Source of the DNA: Thalassolituus hydrocarboniclasticus
GTDB lineage: Bacteria; Pseudomonadota; Gammaproteobacteria; Pseudomonadales; Oceanobacteraceae
Assembly (NCBI RefSeq): GCF_025345565.1
Contig: NZ_CP054475.1
Location: forward strand, 431,501 to 495,500
DNA: 64,000 bases
Direction of reading: 5' to 3'
Made by a program: the position numbers and the translations under genes. Below, one piece after another: positions 57,061-64,000 of the stretch. Under the pieces are notes generated by a model. The model saw only the letters and a program-made list of their open reading frames with translations, had not been told where the DNA came from and did not search any database. Position 1 is the stretch's first letter, and each line of letters starts with the position of its first letter.

Positions 57061-59739
57061 TTGACGGATTCCAACGCACCAAAAGCCCCGTTCCATGATC
57101 CTAATGCCGAGGCCGAAGCGCAAAAATATGAAAACCCGGTTGCCAGCCGCGATGCCCTGCTGGCATTGCTGGAGCAACTGGGCCACCCGGCTACCCACGC
57201 GCAAGTCTGCGAAGCCCTGGGTGAAACCGATGAAGACCGCGTAGAAGCTCTGCGTCGTCGCCTGATCGCGATGTCGCGTGATGGCCAGCTGATCAGCAAC
57301 CGTCGCAGCCAGTTTGCGCCGCTGCGCAAAGTCGATCTGGTTACCGGTGTGGTCATGGGTCATCGCGATGGTTATGGCTTTGTACTGCGTGACGGTGCTG
57401 ATGATGTGTACCTGTCTAACCGCCAGATGAGCAAAGTTTTTCACGGTGACCGCGTTGCGGTACAGATTCTGGGCCTTGATCGCCGTGGCCGTCCGGAAGG
57501 CAAAATTGTTGAAGTGCTGGAGCGTAATACCCAGCAGATTGTCGGCCGTTACTTTGATCAGTCCGGTGTCGGCGTCGTACAGCCGGATAATAAACGCGTA
57601 TCACAGGAAATCCTGATTCCGCCGGTTGGCCGTAAAGGCGCTGAGCATGGTCAGTTTGTGGTAGTACAGATTGTTGAACAACCCAAGCCCGGCGGCTTAC
57701 CTATGGGTGAAGTGGTCGAAGTGCTGGGTGATCATCTGGCACCGGGGATGGAAATTGATGTTGCCATCCGCAGCCATAATATTCCGCACGAGTGGCCGGA
57801 GGCCGTGCTTGTAGAAGCTAAAAAGCTGCCGGAACAGGTCAAAGATAAAGACAAACACAGCCGCATTGACCTGCGCAGGCTGCCTTTTGTCACCATCGAC
57901 GGTGAAGACGCCAAAGACTTCGACGATGCCGTTTATTGCGAACCTAACCGCAAAACCGGTGGCTGGCGTTTATACGTGGCGATTGCCGATGTATCCCACT
58001 ACGTACAGGTTGGTTCGGCGCTGGATGTTGAAGCGCACGGTCGTGGCAACTCGGTGTATTTCCCTGAGTTTGTGGTACCGATGCTGCCGGAAAAACTGTC
58101 CAACGGTTTATGCTCGCTGAACCCGGAAGTAGATCGTCTGGTGATGGTATGTGAAATGACTATCTCCAAGGCCGGGAATATTTCCGGTTATCAGTTTATG
58201 GAAGGTGTTATCCACTCCCATGCGCGCCTGACCTATAACAAGGTCTGGAAAATGCTGCAGCCGGAGCGCGGTGACGACGGCGATGCCTGGCGCGAACACT
58301 ACAAAGACGTTGTGCCGCATCTGGAAAATCTCTACGCCCTGTATAAAACCCTGCGTGCCAAACGCGAAGAGCGTGGTGCGATGGATTTTGATTCGGTCGA
58401 AACCCGTATCGTGTTCGATGCTGAGCGTAAAATTCAGGAAATCGTACCGACCGAACGTAACGCGGCCCATATGCTGATTGAAGAATGCATGCTGGCTGCC
58501 AACGTTTGTGCTGCCGATTTCTTCCAGCGTTATGACGTGCCGGCACTGTATCGTGTGCATAACGGCCCGAGTGCAGAAAAACTCGAAAACCTGAAATCTT
58601 TCCTCGCTGAAGTCGGTTTGTCCATGCCGCATGGTCAGGACCCGTCGCCGAAAGATTATCAGGCATTGCTGAGCCAGATTGGCGACCGTCCGGATTCACA
58701 TTTAATCCAGACCGTGCTGCTGCGCTCGCTCAGTCAGGCCGTTTATAAGCCGGATAACGAAGGTCATTTTGGTCTGGCTTATAAAGCCTATACCCACTTC
58801 ACTTCGCCAATCCGCCGTTACCCCGATCTGCTGGTACACCGTGGTCTGCGCAGCGTGATCCGCAGCGAACGTGAATGCAAACACGTAAAACGTGCAGACG
58901 GTGCCAAACCACTGGCCCAGAAAACCATTTACCCATACGACACCGCAGCGATGGTGGTGATGGGTGAGCACTGCTCGATGACCGAGCGCCGTGCCGATGA
59001 TGCTACCCGTGACGTGGTCGACTTCCTCAAGTGCGAATTTATCAGCGACCGTATCGGTGAAGAATTCGAAGGGGTTATTACCGCGGTTACCGGCTTTGGC
59101 TTATTCGTTGAATTAAAAGACGTCTATGTCGAAGGTCTGGTGCATATCAGTGGTCTGGCAAACGATTACTACCACTTTGATGCCGTGAAACATCGTCTGG
59201 TCGGTGAGCGCACGCGCCGCAGTTTCCGCCTTGGCGATAAGCTCTGGGTAAGGGTCATGAACGTGAACCTCGACGAACGTAAAGTCGATTTCGAACTGAC
59301 CACTGCACCGGTTAACGCCAGACGCAGCAAAGCCAGCGATCTGCCAACGCCTGCGCGTTTACCGCGCCGCCGTAATAAACAGGCCGATGGCAAAGTAACC
59401 GAAGAAACGCTGGAGCCAAGCCGCCAAAAAAAAGCACGGGCACCCTCGACAGAATCTGGAGATGGTGCCAGAAGTGGCGGTAATAAAAGCGGCGCTAATA
59501 AAAGCGGCGGAAACAAAAGTGGCGTTAAAAAAGCCGGTGTTAAGCGTACGGCTGACAAAGGCGCTAAAACCTTTGTTGCTGACGATTCAGAAGGCACTAA
59601 AAGCAAAAAGAAAAAGCCCAAGCCGAGCAAACGGCAAAAGCTGAACGCCAAAAAGAAAACCGAAAGCAAAAAAGCGGTAAAGAAAAAGACCGCCAAGAAA
59701 AAACCGGCCAAAAAGGCCGGAAAGAAACAGGTTGATTAA
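57061..59739 (+). CDS. rnr: Ribonuclease R
   Basis: 3' to 5' exoribonuclease that degrades structured RNA and supports tmRNA quality control. TTG start at 57061, supported by AGGAG 8 bases upstream. 892 residues: N-terminal winged helix (about 25-80), two cold-shock domains (about 90-250), catalytic RNB domain with the Asp cluster DGEDAKDFDDAVY, S1 domain (about 660-745) and a long Lys-rich tail (about 770-892) with a repeated GNKSG/ANKSG unit at about 805-825 and later KKK runs. The tail is longer than in E. coli. rlmB follows 3 bases after the stop. Confidence 0.97.
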   Translation: MTDSNAPKAPFHDPNAEAEAQKYENPVASRDALLALLEQLGHPATHAQVCEALGETDEDRVEALRRRLIAMSRDGQLISNRRSQFAPLRKVDLVTGVVMGHRDGYGFVLRDGADDVYLSNRQMSKVFHGDRVAVQILGLDRRGRPEGKIVEVLERNTQQIVGRYFDQSGVGVVQPDNKRVSQEILIPPVGRKGAEHGQFVVVQIVEQPKPGGLPMGEVVEVLGDHLAPGMEIDVAIRSHNIPHEWPEAVLVEAKKLPEQVKDKDKHSRIDLRRLPFVTIDGEDAKDFDDAVYCEPNRKTGGWRLYVAIADVSHYVQVGSALDVEAHGRGNSVYFPEFVVPMLPEKLSNGLCSLNPEVDRLVMVCEMTISKAGNISGYQFMEGVIHSHARLTYNKVWKMLQPERGDDGDAWREHYKDVVPHLENLYALYKTLRAKREERGAMDFDSVETRIVFDAERKIQEIVPTERNAAHMLIEECMLAANVCAADFFQRYDVPALYRVHNGPSAEKLENLKSFLAEVGLSMPHGQDPSPKDYQALLSQIGDRPDSHLIQTVLLRSLSQAVYKPDNEGHFGLAYKAYTHFTSPIRRYPDLLVHRGLRSVIRSERECKHVKRADGAKPLAQKTIYPYDTAAMVVMGEHCSMTERRADDATRDVVDFLKCEFISDRIGEEFEGVITAVTGFGLFVELKDVYVEGLVHISGLANDYYHFDAVKHRLVGERTRRSFRLGDKLWVRVMNVNLDERKVDFELTTAPVNARRSKASDLPTPARLPRRRNKQADGKVTEETLEPSRQKKARAPSTESGDGARSGGNKSGANKSGGNKSGVKKAGVKRTADKGAKTFVADDSEGTKSKKKKPKPSKRQKLNAKKKTESKKAVKKKTAKKKPAKKAGKKQVD

Positions 59740-59742
59740 TCA

Positions 59743-60486
59743 ATGAAGTTAGAAGCCGTTTACGGTTTGCATGCCGTTACCACCTTGTTGCAGCGCAGTC
59801 CGGATCAGGTGGTGGAGCTGTGGGTGATGAAAGGCCGTCAGGACCAGCGTATGCAGCGCGTGCTGGAACTGGCTGCCGAACAGGGGCTGGATATCCGTGA
59901 GGCCGATAAAGGCCTGATGAATCAGAAAGCCGATGAAGGTAATCACCAGGGCATTATTGCCTGGCGTAAGCCGGTGCAGAATAAAAACGAGAAACACCTG
60001 CCGGATATTCTCGACGGTATCAGTGGCAATGCGCTGATTCTGATTCTGGACGGCGTTACCGATCCGCATAATCTGGGCGCCTGTCTGCGTACGGCAGACG
60101 CCGCCGGCGTGCAGGTAGTGATTGCGCCGAAAGATAAATCCGCACCGTTAAATGCAACAGCCGCCAAGGTGGCCTGTGGTGCAGCCGAAGCCGTGCCTTA
60201 TATTCAGGTCACCAATCTGGCGCGCACCATGAAAGAACTGCAGGAACGCGGTATCTGGATTGTCGGCACCGCCGGTGAAGCAACGCACAGCATTTATCAG
60301 CAGGATTTTACCGGGCCAACAGCTCTGGTTATGGGCGCAGAAGGTGCGGGTATGCGTCGTCTGACCCGTGAACATTGCGATTATCTGGTGAATATTCCGA
60401 TGGCTGGCGAAGTCAGCTCTGTTAACGTGTCGGTGGCTACCGGCATTTGTCTGTTTGAAGCGGTGCGTCAGCGTCAGTTGAGCTGA
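59743..60486 (+). CDS. rlmB: 23S rRNA 2'-O-ribose G2251 methyltransferase
   Basis: SpoU-family SAM-dependent enzyme. 247 residues. N-terminal substrate-binding domain ([15 protein letters not shown]) and C-terminal SPOUT knot with [33 protein letters not shown] and [18 protein letters not shown]. Co-transcribed with rnr, the standard arrangement. Confidence 0.97.
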   Translation: MKLEAVYGLHAVTTLLQRSPDQVVELWVMKGRQDQRMQRVLELAAEQGLDIREADKGLMNQKADEGNHQGIIAWRKPVQNKNEKHLPDILDGISGNALILILDGVTDPHNLGACLRTADAAGVQVVIAPKDKSAPLNATAAKVACGAAEAVPYIQVTNLARTMKELQERGIWIVGTAGEATHSIYQQDFTGPTALVMGAEGAGMRRLTREHCDYLVNIPMAGEVSSVNVSVATGICLFEAVRQRQLS

Positions 60487-60560
60487 GTACCGGTTTGCGG
60501 GCAGGTAACCGCTGTTGCCTGTCTGCGCAAAATTCCCTCTGAATAAATGGAGTCTTCTGC

Positions 60561-61643
60561 GTGGAGTGGTGGAACGAATTAATTTCACAGAATTATGACT
60601 GGTTCTGGGATGTCAGCATTGCCCTGAGTATCACGCTGATTGCCGGTGCGGCATGGCGTTTTACCCGCAAGCGTCTGGTTAAGCTGGCGCTGGCGACCAA
60701 GAACCGCTGGGACGATATTGTGCTGGAGGCCATTGGCGTTCCTATCAGCTGGATTATTTTTGCCATTGGTGCGACCTGGATTGCCGACATTACCGCAGGT
60801 CATTTTTCTTCTGAAATTATTTCCAGTATTCCGGTGGTACGTCAGCTGGCGCTGATTATTCTCACCGCCTGGGCGCTGTGGCGTCTGATTAACCGTGTGG
60901 AAGAACGGCAGATTGTGAATGGCATCGATCCGACCACGGTACAGCTGGTGGGTAAGGTGGCCAAACTCAGTGTGACCATTCTGATTATTCTGCCGATTTT
61001 TCAGCTGTTGGGCATATCCATTTCCGGCATCCTCGCCTTTGGTGGTGTCGGCGGTCTGATTGTCGGTATGGCCGCCAAAGATCTGCTGGCCAACTTCTTC
61101 GGCTCGCTGATTATCTATCTCGACCGCCCGTTCAAAGTCGGTGACTGGGTGCGTTCGCCGGACCGCAGCATCGAAGGAACGGTAGAGCATATCGGCTTCC
61201 GCGTAACCCGTATCCGCACTTTTGATAAGCGTCCGCTGTATGTGCCGAACTCGGTGTTTACCAATATCTCGGTGGAAAACCCATCGCGCATGACCAACCG
61301 CCGTATCTACGAAACCATTGGTATCCGCTATCAGGATTCGCGTCATCTGCCGGCGATTATGGAAGGCGTGCGTGCCATGCTGCGCGAACATCCGGAAATT
61401 GATAATAACCAGACCATGATCGTGAACTTCAACAGCTTTGGTGAATCCAGTCTGGATTTCTTTATCTACACCTTCACCAAAACCACCGACTGGGTAAGGT
61501 TCCACGAGATCAAGCAGGATGTACTGCTGAAAGTACTGAATATCATCCACGAGAAGGGTGGCGACTGCGCCTTCCCGACCCGCACGCTGCATGTCGATTC
61601 TTTACCGCCGCAACTGGCTGGTACGGCTCCGGCCCAGCGCTGA
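60561..61643 (+). CDS. MscS-family mechanosensitive channel (YnaI-like)
   Basis: 360 residues. GTG start at 60561 with GGAG 8 bases upstream. Four to five N-terminal helices (about 13-32, 52-75, 88-106, 132-152), pore helix GVGGLIVGMAAKDLLANFF followed by IIYLDRPFKVGDWV, beta domain and long C-terminal alpha/beta domain. Extra helices before the MscS core place it with the YnaI/low-conductance group. Different from the shorter MscS at 39867. Separate from rlmB by 74 bases. Confidence 0.92.
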   Translation: MEWWNELISQNYDWFWDVSIALSITLIAGAAWRFTRKRLVKLALATKNRWDDIVLEAIGVPISWIIFAIGATWIADITAGHFSSEIISSIPVVRQLALIILTAWALWRLINRVEERQIVNGIDPTTVQLVGKVAKLSVTILIILPIFQLLGISISGILAFGGVGGLIVGMAAKDLLANFFGSLIIYLDRPFKVGDWVRSPDRSIEGTVEHIGFRVTRIRTFDKRPLYVPNSVFTNISVENPSRMTNRRIYETIGIRYQDSRHLPAIMEGVRAMLREHPEIDNNQTMIVNFNSFGESSLDFFIYTFTKTTDWVRFHEIKQDVLLKVLNIIHEKGGDCAFPTRTLHVDSLPPQLAGTAPAQR

Positions 61644-61668
61644 CAAGGCTCTGGCTCTGCCCGGCAAC

Positions 61669-61694
61669 CTCTGCCCTTCATTTCAAGGGCAGAG
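61669..61694 (+). terminator. Stem-loop after the MscS-family gene
   Basis: CTCTGCCCTT (61669-61678), CATTTC, AAGGGCAGAG (61685-61694): a perfect 10-base stem, 25 bases after the stop codon, without a T-run. Confidence 0.55.
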
Positions 61695-61728
61695 CACTTA
61701 CCCTCCGGACTGTTAGTTAAACGGTTCA

Positions 61729-61797
61729 ATAGCTATACCTAATAGCCTTCTTTGAAAAGATCAATTTAACTAATCAAGAGCATACCCCTACTATAGA
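61729..61797 (+). promoter_or_regulatory. ahpC promoter region with possible OxyR half-sites
   Basis: ATAG tetramers at 61729 and 61742, with CTAT at 61733, recall OxyR half-sites but do not give the full four-part spacing. TATAGA (61792-61797) is a plausible -10 box without a -35, as expected for an activated promoter. Weak support only. Confidence 0.3.
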
Positions 61798-61833
61798 TCC
61801 TGTTCCCAACACAAACCTATGGAGTAAGACCAC

Positions 61834-62391
61834 ATGATCAACACTGAAATCAAACCATTTGCAGCAACCGCTTTTAAACAGGGTGAGTTCGTAGAAATCA
61901 CCGAAGCTGATGTTAAAGGCAAGTGGGCAGTATTCTTCTTCTACCCAGCCGACTTCACTTTCGTATGCCCGACCGAACTGGGCGATCTGGCTGACAAATA
62001 CGAAGAACTGCAGAAGCTGGGCGTAGAAGTATTCTCTGTGTCTACCGACACTCACTTCTGCCACAAAGCATGGCACGACAGCTCTGAAACCATCGGTAAG
62101 ATCAACTACTACATGGTTGGCGACCAGACCGGCACCATTACCAACAACTTCGGTGTAATGCGTGAAGGTCAGGGCCTGGCAGACCGCGCTACTTTCCTGG
62201 TTGATCCACAGGGCGTTATCCAGGCGATGGAAATCACTGCTGAAGGTATCGGCCGTGATGCAGACGACCTGATGCGTAAAGTAAAAGCTGCTCAGTACGT
62301 TGCTGCTCACCCAGGTGAAGTGTGCCCGGCTAAGTGGAAAGAAGGTGAAGCGACGCTGGCTCCTTCTCTGGATCTTGTCGGCAAAATTTAA
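61834..62391 (+). CDS. ahpC: Alkyl hydroperoxide reductase peroxiredoxin subunit
   Basis: Typical 2-Cys peroxiredoxin reducing hydrogen peroxide and organic peroxides, recycled by AhpF. 185 residues. Peroxidatic Cys45 in FTFVCPTEL, resolving Cys164 in GEVCPAKW, and [12 protein letters not shown]. Good GGAG box upstream. ahpF lies downstream after an unusually structured 235-base gap. Confidence 0.97.
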   Translation: MINTEIKPFAATAFKQGEFVEITEADVKGKWAVFFFYPADFTFVCPTELGDLADKYEELQKLGVEVFSVSTDTHFCHKAWHDSSETIGKINYYMVGDQTGTITNNFGVMREGQGLADRATFLVDPQGVIQAMEITAEGIGRDADDLMRKVKAAQYVAAHPGEVCPAKWKEGEATLAPSLDLVGKI

Positions 62392-62422
62392 TCGAAGCTG
62401 GCTGCGTTGACATCGCGTTGTT

Positions 62423-62480
62423 AAAAGCCGATTCAGAATGCTCACTTAGTCCACTAAGCTCTGCTTCTTCATCGGCTTTT
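62423..62480 (+). repeat. Nested imperfect palindrome in the ahpC-ahpF gap
   Basis: AAAAGCCGAT (62423-62432) pairs with ATCGGCTTTT (62471-62480) outside, and CTTAGT (62445-62450) with ACTAAG (62453-62458) inside; 20 of 28 positions pair. Resembles dispersed intergenic palindromes of proteobacteria and could act as an ahpC 3' end. Confidence 0.6.
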
Positions 62481-62573
62481 GCCTAGCGCTGTCGGCCTCG
62501 CCAACGCTTCGGGCCGGCATTTGCCAAATGCTGCCGGCTTCGGGACGCGGGCCGACACTGTAATTGCAATACC

Positions 62574-62599
62574 CGGCTCCGGTTTTCCGGAGCCGTTTT
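62574..62599 (+). terminator. Intrinsic terminator just before ahpF
   Basis: CGGCTCCGG (62574-62582), TTTT, CCGGAGCCG (62587-62595), TTTT: a strong stem, 27 bases before the ahpF start codon. It would limit read-through from ahpC. Confidence 0.8.
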
Positions 62600-62626
62600 A
62601 AAAATCTTCAATCGGACGGTATTTCC

Positions 62627-64000
62627 ATGCTTGATGCAAATATGAAACAACAATTAGGCACCTACCTGAACAATCTGCGTAATCCGATTGAACTGCAGGT
62701 GTCTGTTAATGATTCGCCAAAATCCAAAGAACTGGAAACCCTGGCGCGTGAAATCGCAGAACTGAATAATCAGATTTCCCTGACGATCACTAACGAAAAA
62801 ATCGGTGGCCGTTCTCCGGTAATGACCATTGCCAAAGCGGGCAGCGAAGCCCGTGTGGCCTTTGCCGGTGTGCCAATGGGCCACGAGTTTACCTCGCTGG
62901 TACTGGCTTTATTACAGGCGGGCAGTCACCCGTCGAAAGAAGATCAGGCGTTGCAGGATCAGGCAAAATCCCTGACGCGCACCCTGAACTTTGAAGTCTA
63001 TGTATCGTTGTCGTGCCACAACTGTCCTGATGTTGTACAGGCAGTGAATTTAATGGCCGCGCTGAATCCGAACGTGACCGCCACCATGATCGACGGCGGC
63101 GTATTTCCGGACGAAGTGAAAGAGCGCAATATTATGGCGGTCCCTTCGCTGTACCTGAATGGTGAAGTGCTGGCCAACGGTAAAATGACGCTGGCGGAAA
63201 TCCTCAATAAAGTGGATGACGACGCCGATGCCAAAGCCGCGGCGGCGCTGGCCGATAAAGATCCGTTTGATGTGCTGGTGGTTGGCGGTGGCCCGGCAGG
63301 TGCTTCAGCTGCAATTTACGCTGCACGTAAAGGCATCCGTACCGGTCTGGTGGCCGAGCGTTTTGGTGGTCAGGTATCCGATACCGTCGGTATCGAGAAC
63401 TTTATTTCCGTGCCTTACACCGAAGGTCCGAAGCTGGTCGCTCATCTGGAAGAACACGTTAAAGAATACGACGTGGATGTGATGAAAACCCAGAAAGCCG
63501 TTGCGGTACGCAAAACCGATTCCGGTTTAACCGAAGTCGAACTGGAAAACGGTGCGGTGCTGGCGGGTAAGTCGGTGATTCTCGCCACCGGTGCACGCTG
63601 GAGAGAAATGAACGTACCCGGCGAGCAGGAATACAAAGCCAAAGGCGTATGTTTCTGCCCACACTGCGATGGCCCGTTATTTAAAGGCAAGCGCGTTGCG
63701 GTGATCGGTGGTGGTAACTCCGGTATCGAAGCTGCCATTGACCTGGCGGGTATTGTCGAGCACGTCACCGTACTGGAATTTTCCGATGTACTGCGTGCTG
63801 ATGCGGTACTGGTGAAAAAAGCCGAAGCCACCGCCAATATCGACATTATTAAAATGGCGATGACCACTGAAGTGATTGGTGACGGTGAGCGGGTAACGGC
63901 GATTAAATACCAGGACCGTAATACCGGTGAGAGCCATGTGATCGAACTGGCGGGTATTTTCGTACAGATTGGTCTGGTGCCGAATACCGAATTCCTGAAA
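62627..64000 (+). CDS. ahpF: Alkyl hydroperoxide reductase subunit F, 3' end outside window
   Basis: NADH-dependent FAD disulfide reductase that reduces AhpC. The frame is open from the ATG at 62627 to the last base (458 codons); about 60 C-terminal residues of the usual 520 lie outside. N-terminal tandem thioredoxin-like domain with Cys130-x-x-Cys133 (SCHNC), FAD motif [13 protein letters not shown] (about 213-225), NADH motif [12 protein letters not shown] and the redox pair Cys344/Cys347 (CPHC), all at the positions known for E. coli AhpF. The ribosome-binding site (GGACGG) is weak. Confidence 0.96.
   Translation, partial: MLDANMKQQLGTYLNNLRNPIELQVSVNDSPKSKELETLAREIAELNNQISLTITNEKIGGRSPVMTIAKAGSEARVAFAGVPMGHEFTSLVLALLQAGSHPSKEDQALQDQAKSLTRTLNFEVYVSLSCHNCPDVVQAVNLMAALNPNVTATMIDGGVFPDEVKERNIMAVPSLYLNGEVLANGKMTLAEILNKVDDDADAKAAAALADKDPFDVLVVGGGPAGASAAIYAARKGIRTGLVAERFGGQVSDTVGIENFISVPYTEGPKLVAHLEEHVKEYDVDVMKTQKAVAVRKTDSGLTEVELENGAVLAGKSVILATGARWREMNVPGEQEYKAKGVCFCPHCDGPLFKGKRVAVIGGGNSGIEAAIDLAGIVEHVTVLEFSDVLRADAVLVKKAEATANIDIIKMAMTTEVIGDGERVTAIKYQDRNTGESHVIELAGIFVQIGLVPNTEFLK

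Overview
The window is an ordinary chromosomal stretch of a free-living, motile, aerobic gammaproteobacterium. The order pilQ-aroK-aroB-damX-gltB-gltD-hemE matches the arrangement known from Pseudomonas and Oceanospirillales relatives. The sodium-type stator pair pomA/pomB and a six-gene Mrp Na+/H+ antiporter operon point to a marine or halotolerant Oceanospirillaceae-like bacterium; this assignment is an inference from gene content and order. No rRNA, tRNA, intact insertion sequence, prophage or CRISPR array was seen.

Layout. 1-4948: end of the type IV pilus secretin gene, then shikimate kinase, 3-dehydroquinate synthase and a DamX-like SPOR protein. 5029-11134: glutamate synthase operon gltBD with a good sigma70 promoter and a terminator. 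11216-14080: a von Willebrand A-like lipoprotein and hemE. 14252-20018: mrpAB(fused)-C-D-E-F-G. 20113-23916: cheV, radA (reverse) and metY. 23978-26068: three tandem paralogous membrane proteins of unknown function. 26169-29592: a small TIGR02647-type protein, then reverse-strand rsmE, a PilZ protein and pomB/pomA. 29766-32997: xseB-ispA-dxs (isoprenoid precursors). 33087-36093: a histidine kinase and a response regulator with a degenerate HD-GYP domain. 36109-41525: ribA (reverse), a YugP-type zinc protease, a membrane-anchored P-loop protein overlapping an MscS channel gene, and nudC. 41723-45950 (reverse): a VOC protein, pgpA, a CheW-like protein carrying a CZB zinc domain, and priA. 46093-48300: rpmE, a repeat-rich intergenic region, a Gln-rich coiled-coil protein and a divergent single-pass protein. 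48376-51833: a metallo-beta-lactamase-fold hydrolase, a transglutaminase-like protein and two lipoproteins. 51936-54463: slyD (reverse) and hslVU behind a sigma32-like promoter. 54532-56682: a chemoreceptor and a DUF971 protein. 56712-57045: a MITE-like element. 57061-61643: rnr-rlmB and a second MscS channel. 61834-64000: ahpC and the first 458 codons of ahpF.

Themes. Chemotaxis and motility parts are scattered (cheV, PilZ, pomAB, CheW-CZB, MCP). Envelope and ion homeostasis is prominent (Mrp, two MscS channels, SPOR and LPP20-like lipoproteins). Stress and proteostasis functions are hslVU, slyD, ahpCF, rnr and radA.

Best candidates for something undescribed: (1) the two-gene unit 37808-40688, a signal-peptide-bearing multi-pass membrane protein with a degenerate P-loop domain and a C-terminal winged-helix-like region, whose gene overlaps that of an MscS channel; (2) the triple paralogue array 23978-26068; (3) the periplasmic transglutaminase-like/LPP20-like lipoprotein cluster 49123-51833. 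All functional statements about these three are inference.
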